Assembly (NCBI GenBank): GCA_947172415.1
Contig: OX359202.1
Location: 3,508,001 to 3,572,000, forward strand
Length of the DNA stretch: 64,000 nt
Source: Chondrosia reniformis
Lineage: Eukaryota; Porifera; Demospongiae; Chondrillida; Chondrillidae
Direction: 5' to 3'
In this document: piece by piece, positions 26,470 to 38,549 of the stretch
How the letters are laid out: every line of letters starts with the position of its first letter
Numbering within the stretch: position 1 is the stretch's first letter
Position numbers and translations under genes: made by a program
The notes under the pieces: generated by a model
The model's database searches: none
Told to the model about the DNA's origin: nothing
Seen by the model: only the letters and a program-made list of their open reading frames with translations

Positions 26470-26611
26470 TCCCACTAGCCAGTGAGGCCGTTAAGGGCCT
26501 CATCTCCAAAAAGGCCGTTTTGGCCCTCAACGCTCATTGTTGGCTGAAGGTCTTAACGGCCTTACAGGTCTATCAGGGCAAAAACGGCCTTTTTTCGAAA
26601 TCGTTGGAATT
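26470..26611 (-). repeat. inverted, degenerate 145-bp core unit
   Basis: About one core unit on the minus strand, including CAGTGAGGCCGTTAAGGGC and a second GGCCGTTTTGGCC dyad, before the reversed 123-bp array begins. It is more diverged than the left-side units, so the core is lopsided about the axis (about ten units against one). Confidence 0.75.
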
Positions 26612-28110
26612 TTTTTGTCCCGGTGATAGGTCGTGGAGCTTCGGGGACCCTCTAATCGGATTCGGCGGCCATTTTTATCCCAGAAATGGTCTTTGTTACG
26701 GCTTCACAGCTCATATTTTGGAAATCTTCGGCCATTTTTAGCTCCGTGATAGATCGTAGAGCTTCGGGGACCCTTTAATCGGATTCAGCGGCCATTTTTA
26801 TCCTAGAAACGGTCTTCGTTACGGCTTCATAGCTCAAATTTTCAAAATCGGCGGCCATTTTTAACTCGGGGATAGGTCGCAGAGCTTCGGGGACCCTTTA
26901 ATTGGATTAGGCGGCCATTTTATCCTAGAAACCGTCTTCGTTACGGCTTCACAGCTCATATTTTCAAAATCGGCGGCCATTTTTAGCTCCGTGATAGATC
27001 GTAGAGCTTCGGGGACCCTTTAATCGGATTCAGCGGCCATTTTTATCCTAGAAACGGTCTTCGTTACGGCTTCATAGCTCAAATTTTCAAAATCGGCGGC
27101 CATTTTTAACTCGGGGATAGGTCGCAGAGCTTCGGGGACCCTTTAATTGGATTAGGCGGCCATTTTATCCTAGAAACTGTCTTCGGTATGGCTTTGTAGC
27201 CCACATTTTCGAAATCGGCGGCCATTTTTATGTCGGTGATAGGTCGTAGAGCTTCGGGGACTCTTTAATCGGATTCAGCGGCCATTTTTATCCTAGAAAC
27301 GGTCTTCGTTACGGCTTCATAGTCAATATTTTGGAAATCGGCGGCCATTTTTAGCTCCGTGATAGATCGTAGAGCTTCGGGGACCCTTTAATCGGATTCA
27401 GCGGCCATTTTTATCCTAGAAACGGTCTTCGTTATGGCTTCATACCAATATTTTGGAAATCGGCGGCCATTTTTAGCTCCGTGATAGATCGTAGAGCTTC
27501 GAGGACACTTTAATCGGATTCAGCGGCCATTTTTATCCTAGAAACGGTCTTCGTTACGGCTTCATAGTCCATATTTTGGAAATCGGCGGCCATTTTTAAC
27601 TCGGGGATAGGTCGTAGACCTTCGGGGACGCTTTAATTGGATTAGGCGGCCATTTTTATCCTAGAAACTGTCTTCGGTATGGCTTTGTAGCCCACATTTT
27701 CGAATTCGGCGGCCATTTTTATCTCGGTGATAGGTCGTAGACCTTCGGGGACCCTTTAATCGGATTCAGCGGCCATTTTTATCCTAGAAATGGTCTTCGT
27801 TACGGCTTCATAGCCCATATTTTCGAAATCGACGGCTATTTTTATATCGGTGATAGGTCGTAGAGCTTCGGGGACCCTTTAATCGGATTCAGCGGCCATT
27901 TTTATCCTAGAAACGGTCTTAGTTACGGCTTCATAGCCAATATTTTGGAAATCGGCGGCCATTTTTAGCTCCATGATAGATGGTAGAGCTTCGGGGACCC
28001 TTTAATCGGATTCAGCGGCCATTTTTATCCTAGAAACGGACTTCGTTACGGCTTCATAGTCCATATTTTGGAAATCGGCGGCCATTTTTAGCTCGGGGAT
28101 AGGCCTTAGA

Positions 28111-29630
28111 GCTTTGCGTACCTTTTAATCGGTTTAGACGGCCATTTTTATTCTAGAAATGGTCTTCGTTACGGCTTCCTAGCCCACATTTTCGAAATCG
28201 ACGGTCATTTTTATCTCGGTGATAGGTCGTAGAGTTTCGGGGACCCTTTAATCGGATTAGGCGGCCATTTTTATCCTAGAAACGGTCTTCGTTACGGCTT
28301 CATAGCCCATATTTTCGAAATCGGCGGCCATTTTTAACTCGGGGATAGGTCGTAGACCTTCGGGGACCCTTTAATTTGATTAGGCGGCCATTTTTATCCT
28401 AGAAACTGTCTTCGGTATGGCTTTGTAGCCTACATTTTCGAAATCGGCGGCCATTTTTATCTCGGTGATAGGTCGTGGAGCTTCGGGGACCCTTTAATCG
28501 GATTCAGCGGCCATTTTTATCCTAGAAACGGTCTTCGTTACGGCTTCATAGCCAATATTTTGGAAATCGGCGGCCATTTTTAGCTCCGTGATAGATCGTA
28601 GAGCTTCGGGGACCCTTTAATCGGATTCAGCGGCCATTTTTATCCTAGAAACGGTCTTCGTTACGGCTTCATAGCCAATATTTTGGAAATCGGCGGCCAT
28701 TTTTAGCTCCGTGATAGATCGTAGAGCTTCGGGGACCCTTTAATCGGATTCAGCGACCATTTTTATCCTAGAAACGGTCTTCGTTACGGCTTCATAGTCC
28801 ATATTTTGGAAATCGGCGGCCATTTTTAGCTCGGGGATAGGCCTTAGAGCTTTGCGGACCTTTTAATCGGTTTAGACGGCCATTTTTATCCTAGAAACGG
28901 TCTTCGTTACGGCTTCCTAGCCCACATTTTCGAAATCGACGGTCATTTTTATCTCGGTGATAGGTCGTAGAGTTTCGGGGACCCTTTAATCGGATTAGGC
29001 GGCCATTTTTATCCTAGAAACGGTCTTCGTTACGGCTTCATAGCCCATATTTTCGAAATCGGCGGCCATTTTTAACTCGGGGATAGGTCGTAGACCTTCG
29101 GGGACCCTTTAATTTGATTAGGCGGCCATTTTTATCCTAGAAACTGTCTTCGGTATGGCTTTGTAGCCTACATTTTCGAAATCGGCGGCCATTTTTATCT
29201 CGGTGATAGGTCGTGGAGCTTCGGGGACCCTTTAATCGGATTCAGCGGCCATTTTTATCCTAGAAACGGTCTTCGTTACGGCTTCATAGCCAATATTTTG
29301 GAAATCGGCGGCCATTTTTAGCTCCGTGATAGATCGTAGAGCTTCGGGGACCCTTTAATCGGATTCAGCGGCCATTTTTATCCTAGAAACGGTCTTCGTT
29401 ACGGCTTCATAGCCAATATTTTGGAAATCGGCGGCCATTTTTAGCTCCGTGATAGATCGTAGAGCTTCGGGGACCCTTTAATCGGATTCAGCGACCATTT
29501 TTATCCTAGAAACGGTCTTCGTTACGGCTTCATAGTCCATATTTTGGAAATCGGCGGCCATTTTTAGCTCGGGGATAGGCCTTAGAGCTTTGCGGACCTT
29601 TTAATCGGTTTAGACGGCCATTTTTATCCT
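28111..29630 (-). repeat. higher-order repeat of 738 bp (6 x 123)
   Basis: The rare variant GCTTTGCG (normally GCTTCGGG) occurs at 28111, 28849 and 29587, exactly 738 bp apart. The six units between, with distinctive GCTTCCTAGCCCACATTTTC and GACCTTCGGGG variants, are nearly identical between the first two blocks. The similarity ends soon after 29630. Confidence 0.88.
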
Positions 29631-32600
29631 AGAAACGGTCTTCGTTACGGCTTCATAGCCCATATTTTCGAAATCGGCGGCCATTTTTAACTCGGGGATA
29701 GGTCGTAGAGCTTCGGGGACCCTTTAATTGGATTAGGCGGCCATTTTTATCCTAGAAACTGTCTTTGGTATGGCTTTGTAGCCCACATTTTCGAAATCGG
29801 CGGCCATTTTTATCTCGGTGATAGGTCGTAGAGCTTCGGGGACCCTTTAATCGGATTCAGCGGCCATTTTTATCCTAGAAATGGTCTTCATTACGGCTTC
29901 ATAGCCCAAATTTTGGAAATCGGCGGCCATTTTTCGCTTGGGGATAGTTCATAGAGCTTCGGGGACCCTTTAATCGGATTAGGCAGCCATTTTTATCCTA
30001 GAAACGGTCTTGGTTACGGCTTCATAGCCCATATTTTCGAAATCGGCGGCCTTATTTAACTCGGGGATGGGTCGTAGAACTTCGGGGACCCTTTAATCGG
30101 ATCCAGCGGCCATTTTTATCCTAGAAATGGTCTTCGTTACGGCTTCATAGCCCATATTTTGGAAATCGGCGGCCATTTTAAGCTCGGGGATAGTTCGTAG
30201 AGCTTCGAGGACGCTTTAATCGGATTCGGCCGCCATTTTTATCCTAGACACGGTCTTCGTTACAGCTTCATAGCCCATATTTTCGAAATCAGCGGCCATA
30301 TTTAACTCGGAGATAGGTCGTAGAGCTTCGGGGACCCTTTCATCGGATTAGGCGGCCATTTTTATCCCATAAATGGTCTTCGTTACGGCTTCATAGCGCA
30401 TATTTTTGAAATCAGTGGCCATTTTAGCTCGGGGATAGGTCGTAGAGCTTCGGGGACCCTTTAATCGGATTAGGCGGCCATTTTTATCCTAGAAACGGTC
30501 TTGGTTACGGCTTCATAGTCCATATTTTCGAAATCGGCGGTCATTTTTAACTCAGGGATAGGTCGTAGAGTTTCGGGGACTCTTTTATCGGATAAGGCAG
30601 CCATTTTTATCCTAGAAACTGTCTTCGGTATGGCTTCATAGCCCTTATTTTCGAATTCGGCGGCCATTTTTATCGCGGTGATAGGGCGTGGACCTTCGGG
30701 GAACCTTTAATCGGATTCGGTGGCCATGTTTATCCTAGAAATAGTCTTTCTTACGGCATCATAGCCCATATTTTGGAAATCGGCGGCCATTTTTAGCTCG
30801 GGGATAGTTCATAGAGCTTCGGGGACCCTTTAATTCGTTAGGCGGCCATTTTAATCCTGGAAACTGTCTTCGGTATGGTTTTATAGCCCTCATTTTCGAA
30901 AGCGGCGGTCATTTTTATTTCGGTGATAGGTCGTAGAGCTTGGGGGACCCTTTAATCGGATTCAGCGGCCATTTTTATTCTAGAAATGGCCTTCGTTACG
31001 GATTCATAGCCCATATTTTGGAAATCGGCGGCCATTTTTAGCTCGGGGATAGTTCATAGAGCTTCGGGGACCCTTTAATCGGATTAGGCAGCCATTTTTA
31101 TCCTAGAAACGGTCTTCGTAACGGCTTAATAGCCAATATTTTCGAAATCGGCGGCCATATTTAACTCGAGGATAGGTCGTAGAGCTTCGGGGACCCTTTA
31201 ATCGGATTAGGCGGCCATTTTTATCCCAGAAATGGTCTTAGTTACGACTTCATAGCCCATATTTTGGAAATCGGCGGCCATTTTTAGCTCGGGGATAGGT
31301 CGTAGAGCTTCGGGGACCCTTTAATCGGAATAGGCGGCCATTTTTATCCTAGAAACGGTCTTGGTTACGGCTTCATAGTCCATATTTTCTAAATCGGCGG
31401 CCATTTATAACTCAGGGATAGATCGTAGAGTTTCGGGGACCCTTTAATCGGATTAGGCGGCCATTTTTATCCTAGAAACTGTCTTCGGTATGGCTTTATA
31501 GCCCACATTTTCGAAAGCGGCGGTCATTTTTATTTCGGTGATAGGTCATAGAGCTTCGGGGACCCTTTGATCGAATTCAGCGGCCATTTTTATCCTAGAA
31601 ATGGTCTTCGTTACGGTTTCATAGCCCATATTTTGGAAATCGGCGGCCATTTTTAGCACGGGGATAGGTTGTAGAGCTTCGGGGACCCTTTAATCGGATT
31701 AGGCGGCTATTTTTATCCTAGCAATTGTCTTCGGTAAGGCTTCATAGCCTACATTTTCGAAATCAGCGGCCATTTTTATCTCCGTGATAGGTCGTAGAGC
31801 TTCGGGGACCCTTTAATCGGATTCAGGGGCCATTTTTATCCTAGAAATGGTCTTCGTCACGGCTTCGTAGCCCATATTTTCGAAATCGGCGGCTATTTTT
31901 AGCTCGGGGATAGTTCGTAGAGCTTAGGGGACCCTTTAATCGGATTAGGCGGCCATTTTTATCCTAGAAACGGTCTTCGATATGGCTTTATAGCCCACAT
32001 TTTCGAAAGCGGCGGTCATTTTTATTTTGGTGATAGGTCGTAGAGCTTCGGGGACCCTTTGATCGGATTCAGCGGCCATTTTTATCCTAGAAATGGTCTT
32101 CGTTACGGTCTCATAGCCCATATTTTCAAAATCGGCGGCCATTTTTAGCACGGGGATAGGTCGTAGAGCTTCGGGGACCCTTTAATCGGATTAGGCGGCT
32201 ATTTTTATCCTAGCAATTGTCTTCGGTAAGGCTTCATAGCCTACATTTTCGAAATCGGCAGCCATTTTTATCTCCGTGATAGGTCGTAGAGCTTCGGGGA
32301 CCCTTTAATCGGATTCAGGGGCCATTTTTATCCTAGAAATGGTCTTCGTCACGGCTTCGTAGCCCATATTTTGGAAATCGGCGGCCATTTTTAGCTCGGG
32401 GATAGTTCGTAGAGCTTCGGGGACCCTTTAATCGGTTTAGGCGGCCATTTTTATCCTAGAAACGGTCTTCGATATGGCTTTATAGCCCACATTTTCGAAA
32501 GCGGCGGTCATTTTTATTTCGGTGATAAATCGTAGAGCTTCGGGGACCCTTTGTTCGGATTCAGCGGCCATTTTTATCCTAGAAATGGTCTTCGTTACGG

Positions 32601-35107
32601 TTTCATAGCCCATATTTTGGAAATCGGCGGCCATTTTTAGCACGGGGATAGGTCGTAGAGCATCGGGGACCCTTTAATCGGATTAGGCGGCTATTTTTAT
32701 CCTAGCAATTGTCTTCGGTAAGGCTTCATAGCCTACATTTTCGAAATCAGCGGCCATTTTTATCTCCGTGATAGGTCGTAGAGCTTCGGAGACCCTTTAA
32801 TCGGATTCAGAGGCCATTTTTATCCTAGAAATGGTATTCGTCAAGTCTTCGTAGCCCATATTTTCGAAATCGGCGGCCATTTTTAGCTCGGAGATAGTTC
32901 GGAGAGCTTCGGGGACCCTTTAATCGGATTCGGCGGCCATTTTTATCCTAGAAATGGTCTTCGTTAGGGCGTCATAGCCCATATTTTCGAAATCAGCGGC
33001 CATTTTTATCTCGTTGATAGGTCGTAGAGCTTCGGGGACCCTTTATTCAGATTCTGCGGCCATTTTCATCCTAGAAACGGTCTTCGGTACGGCTTCATAG
33101 CCCATACTTTCGAAATCGGCGGCCATTTTTAACTCTGGGATAGATCGTAGAGCTTCGGGGACCCTTTAATCGGATTTAGCTGCCATTGTTATCCTAGAAA
33201 CGGTCTTCGGTACGCTTCATAGCCCATATTTTCGAAATGGGCGGCCATTTTATCTCGGTGATAGGTCGTAGAGCTTAGGGGACCCTTTAATCGGATTCGG
33301 CGGCCATTTTTATCCTAGAAACGGTCTTCGGTACGCTTCATAGCCCATATTTTCGAAATCGGCGGCCATTTTTATCTCGGTGATGGGTCATAGAACTTCG
33401 GGGACCCTTTACTCTGATTCGGCGGCCATTTTCATCCTAGAAACGGTCTTCGGTGCGACTTCATAGCCCATATTTTCGAAATCGGTGGCTATTTTTATTT
33501 TTGTGATAGGTCATAGAACTTCGGGGACCCTTTACTCTGATTCGGCGGCCATTTTCATCCTAGAAACGGTCTTCGGTACGGCTTCATAGCCCATATTTTC
33601 AAATTCGGTGGCCATTTTTAACTCGGGGATAGATCGCAGAGCTTCGGGGACCCTTAATTCGGATTCGGCGGCCATTTTTCTCCTATAAACGGTTTTCGTT
33701 ACAAGTTCATAGTCCATATTTTCGAAATCATCGGCCATTTTGAAGTCGGGGATAGGTCGTAGAGCTTAGGGGACCCTTTAATCCGGTTCAGTGGCCATTT
33801 TTATCCTAGAAATGGACTTCGGTACAGCTTCATAGCCCATATTTTCGAAATCGGCGGCCAATTTTATTTCGGCGATAGGTCGTAAACCTTCTGGGACCTT
33901 TTAATCGGATTAAGCGGCCATTTTTATCCTAGAAACGGTCTTCGGTACGCTTCATAGCCTATATTTTCGAGATGGGCGGCCATTTTATCTCGGTGATAGG
34001 TCATAGAGCTTCAGGGACCCTATAATCGGATTCGTTGGCCATTTTTATCCTAGAAATGGTCTTCGTCACGGCTTCATAGCCCATATTTTCGAATTCAGCT
34101 GCCATTTTTAAGTCGGGGATAGGTCGTGGAGCTTCGGGGACCCTTTAATCGGATTCAGCGGCCATTTTATCCTAGAAATGGACTTCGGTACGGCTACATA
34201 TCCCATATTTTCGAAATCGGCGGCCATTTTTATCTCGCTGATAGGTCGTAGAGCTTCGGGGACACTTTAATCAGATTGAGCGGCCATTTTTATCCTAGAA
34301 ACGGTCTTCGGTAAGGCTTCATAGCCCATATTTCTGAAATTGGCGGCCATTTTTAAGTCGGGGATAGGTCGTAGAGCTTCGGGGACCCTTTAATCGGATT
34401 AGGCGGCCATTTTTATCCTAGAAACGGTCTTGGTTACAACTTCATAGCCCATATTTTCGAAATAAGCGGCCATTTTTAAGTCGGGGATAGGTCGTAGAGC
34501 TTCGGGGACCCTTTAAGCGGATTCAGCGGCCATTTTTATCCTAGAAATGGACTTCGGTACGGCTTCATAGCCCATATTTTCGTAATCGGCGGCCATTTTT
34601 ATCTCGGTGATAGGTCGTAGGGCTTCGGGTACCCTTTAATCGGATTCAGCGGCCATTTTTATCCTAAAACGGTCTTCGGTACGCCTTCATAGCCCATATT
34701 TTCGAAATCAGCGGCCATTTTTATCTCGGTGATAGGTCGTACAGCTTCAGGGACCCTTTAATCGGATTCGGCGGCCATTTTTATCCTAGAAATGGTCTTC
34801 GTTACGGCTTCATAGCCCATATATTCGAAACCAGCGGCCATATTTAACTCGGGGATAGGTCGTAGAGCTTCGGGGACCCTTTAATCGGATTAGACGGCCA
34901 TTTTTATCCTAGAAACGGTCTTCGTTACAACTTCATAGCCCATATTTTCGAAATCGGCAACCATTTTTATCTTATTGATAGGTCGTAGAGCTTCGGGGAC
35001 CCTTGATTCGGATTCAGCGGCAATTTTTATCCTAGAAACGGTCTTCGGTACGGCTTCACAGCCAATATTTTCGAAATCGTTGGTCTTTTTTAACTCGGGG
35101 ATAGATC

Positions 35108-35250
35108 TAATGTTAACAGTAAGGGTATTGAGGGAAATGTACGCGAGCGCAGGGAGCGAATTTTTTTGAAATCTCACGCATTTTTGGGCGGTCTCACTCA
35201 TTTCTTGAGAAAGTCTCACGCATGCTCTAAGCCTAGCCTTGGCAGGTCTG
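35108..35250. mobile_element. CAGACCT-ended MITE, truncated copy
   Basis: These 143 bp match the right end of the full element, 38407-38549, nearly base for base. They are followed by the same unusual satellite variant (a short ACCTTTATTC run in place of ACCCTTTAATC). The left side breaks off inside a satellite unit after GGGATAGATC. It is best read as a duplicate of the 38-kb insertion together with its flanking satellite, shortened at the junction. Confidence 0.85.
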
Positions 35251-38076
35251 CTTCAGGGACCTTTATTCAGATTCTGCGGCCATTTTTATCCTAGAAACAG
35301 TCTTCGGTACGGCTTCATAGCCCATATTTTCGAAATCTGCGGCCATTTTAATCTCGGTGATAGGTCGTAAAGCTTCAGGGACCCTTTAATCAGATTCAGC
35401 GGCCATTTTTATCTAAGAAACGGTCTTCGGTACGGCTTCATAGCCCATATTTTCGAAATCGGCGGCCATATTTAACTCGGGGATAGGTAGTAGAGTTTCG
35501 GGGACCCTTTAATCGGTTAAGGCGGCCATTTTACCCTACAAACGGTTTTTGGTACGGCTTCATAGCCCATATTTTCGAAATCGGCGGCCATTTTTAACTC
35601 AGGGATAGGTCGTAGAGCTTCAGGGACCCTTTAATCGGTTTAGGCGGCCATTTTTATCCTAGAAACGGTCTTGGTTACAACTTAATAGCCCATATTTTCG
35701 AAATCAGCGGCCATTTTTAAGTCGGAGATAGGTCGTAGAGCTTCGGGGACCCTTTAAGCGGATTCAGCGGCCATTTTTATCCTAGAAATGGACTTCAGTA
35801 TGGCTTCATAGCCCATATTTTCGAAATCGGCGGCCATTTTTATCTCGGTGATAGGTCGTAGGGCTTCGGATACCCTTTAATCGGATTCAGCGGCCATTTT
35901 TATCCCAGAAACGGTCTTAGGTACGGCTTCATAGCCCATATTTTCGAAATCAGCGGGCATTTTTATCTCGGTGATAGGTCGTACGGCTTCAGGGACCCTT
36001 TAATCGGATTCGGCGGCCATTTTTATCCTAGAAATGGTCTTCGTTACGGCTTCATAGCCCATATTTTCGAAATCAGCGGCCATATTTAACTCGGGGATAG
36101 GTCGTAGAGCTTCGGGGACCCTTTAATCGGATTAGACGGCCATTTTTATCCTAGAAATGGTCTTCGTTACAACTTCATAGCCCATATTTTCGAAATCGGC
36201 TGCCATTTTTAACTCGGGGATAGGTCTTCGATCTTCGAGGACCCTTTATTTGTATTCGGCGGCAATTTTTATCTCGGTGATAGGTATTAGAGTTTCGGGG
36301 ACCCTTTAATCGGATTCGGCGGCCATTTTATCCTAGAAACGGTTTTCGGAACGGCTTCATAGCCCATATTTTCGAAATTGGCGGCCATTTTTATCTCGGT
36401 GTTAGGTCGTACAGCTTCAGGGACCCTTTAATCGGATTCGGCGGCCATTTTTATCCTAGAAATGGTCTTCGTTACGGCTTCATAGCCCATATTTTCGAAA
36501 TCAGCGGCCATATTTAACTCGGGGATAGGTCGTAGAGCTTCGTGGACCCTTTAATCGGATTAGACGGCCATTTTTATCCTAGAAACGGTCTTCGTTACAA
36601 CTTCATAGCCCATATTTTCGAAATCGGCGGCCATTTTTATCTCGGTGATAGGTATTAGAGTTTCGGGGACCCTTTAATCGGATTCGGCGGCCATTTTATC
36701 CTAGAAACGGTTTTCGGAACGGCTTCATAGCCCATATTTTCGAAATTGGCGGCCATTTTTATCTCGGTGTTAGGTCATACAGCTTCAGGGACCCTTTAAT
36801 CGGATTCGGCGGCCATTTTTATCCTAGAAATGGTCTTCGTTAGGGCTGCATAGCCCATATTTTCGAAATCGGCGGCCATTTTTAACTCAGGAATAGGTTG
36901 TAGAACTTCGGGGACCCTTTAATCGGATTAGGCGGCCATTTTTATCCTAGAAATGGTCTTCGTTACGGCTTCATAGCCCATATTTTCGAAATCAGCGGCC
37001 ATATTTAACTCGGGGATAGGTCGTAGAGCTTCGGGGACCCTTTAATCGGATTAGACAGCCATTTTTATCCTAGAAACGGTCTTCGTTACAACTTCATAGC
37101 CCATATTTTCGAAATCGGCGGACATTTTTATCTTGTTGATAGGTTGTAGAGCTTCGGGACCCTTTATTCGGATTCAGCGGCAATTTTTATCCTAGAAATG
37201 GTCTTCGGTACGGCTTCACAGCCCATATTTTCGAAATCGGTGGTCTTTTTTAACTCGGGGATAGATCGTAGAGTTTCGGGGACCCTTTAATCGGATTCGG
37301 CGGCCATTTTTATCTTAGAAACGGTCTTCGTTACGGCTTCATAGTCCATATTTTCGAAATCGGCTGCCATTTTTAACTCGGGGATAGGTCTTCGATCTTC
37401 GAGGACCCTTTATTTGTATTCGGCGGCAATTTTTATCTCGGTGATAGGTATTAGAGTTTCGGGGACCCTTTAATCGGATTCGGCGGCCATTTTATCCTAG
37501 AAACGGTTTTCGGTACGGCTTCATAGCCCATATTTTCGAAATTGGCGGCCATTTTTATCTCGGTGTTAGGTCGTAGAGCTTCAGGGACCCTTTAATCGGA
37601 TTCGGCGGCCATTTTTATCCTAGAAATGGTCTTCGTTAGGGCTTCATAGCCCATATTTTCGAAATCGGCGGCCATTTTTAACTCAGGGATAGGTCGTAGA
37701 GCTTCGGGGACCGTTTAATCGGATTAGGCGGCCATTTTTATCCTAGAAAAGGTCTTGGTTACAACTTCATAGCCCATATTTTCGAAATCAGCGGCCATTT
37801 TTAAGTCGGGGATAGGTCGCAGAGCTTTGAGGACCCTTTAATCGGATTGAGCAGCCATTTTTATCCTAGAAATGGACTTCGGTATGGCTTCATAGCCCAT
37901 ATTTTCGAAATCGGCGGCCATTTTTAACTCAGGGATAGGTCGTAGAGCTTCGGGGTCCGTTTAATCGGATTAGGCGGCCATTTTTATCCTAGAAATGGTC
38001 TTCGTTACAACTTCATAGCCCACATTTTCGAAATCGGCGGCCATTTTTATCTTGTTGATGGGTCGTAGAGCTTCGG

Positions 38077-38549
38077 CAGACCTACCAAGTCTCACGCATC
38101 TGGCGTGAGACACACATTTGACCGTCATGTCACGCTCACACGCATATCTGTGCCAGATCTCATGCCTTTTCCTGATTCTCACTCACTGTCACACTCACTC
38201 TAGTCTCCCCAGCAGGTAGATCAGCCATACAGGCTGATGGGGCTATTCCTTGGCTGTGGAGTATATATCTTTAAATTCTTGTCGATGATCTATCCGTATC
38301 CCATTTATTACGACTTATAGACCCATGATCTAGCAGTAATCCGTAAGCGCAGCGGCGCTTTCTCCTCCATTTTTAATTGACGACGTAATGTATGGTATTA
38401 GCCATCTAATGTTAACAGTAAGGGTATTGAGGGAAATGTACGCGAGCGTAGCGAGCGAATTTTTTTGAAATCTCACGCATTTTTGGGCGGTCTCACTCAT
38501 TTCTTGAGAAAGTCTCACACATGCTCTAAGCCTAGCCTTGGCAGGTCTG
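38077..38549. mobile_element. CAGACCT-ended MITE, full copy with 6-bp target duplication
   Basis: A 473-bp non-coding element with ends CAGACCTACCAAG and complement CTTGGCAGGTCTG, inserted in a 123-bp unit. CTTCGG is duplicated on each side (38071-38076 and 38550-38555), and the uninterrupted unit reads GAGCTTCGGGGACC. It contains repeated TCTCACGCAT motifs on both strands. No transposase frame is present. The minus-strand open frames here (60-70 codons) run into satellite and are spurious. I do not assign a superfamily. Confidence 0.85.

Noticed and set aside
30470-38518. Minus- and plus-strand open frames in the right satellite arm and MITE copies
   Set aside because: Same satellite peptide read in the inverted arm, or frames running from MITE into satellite.
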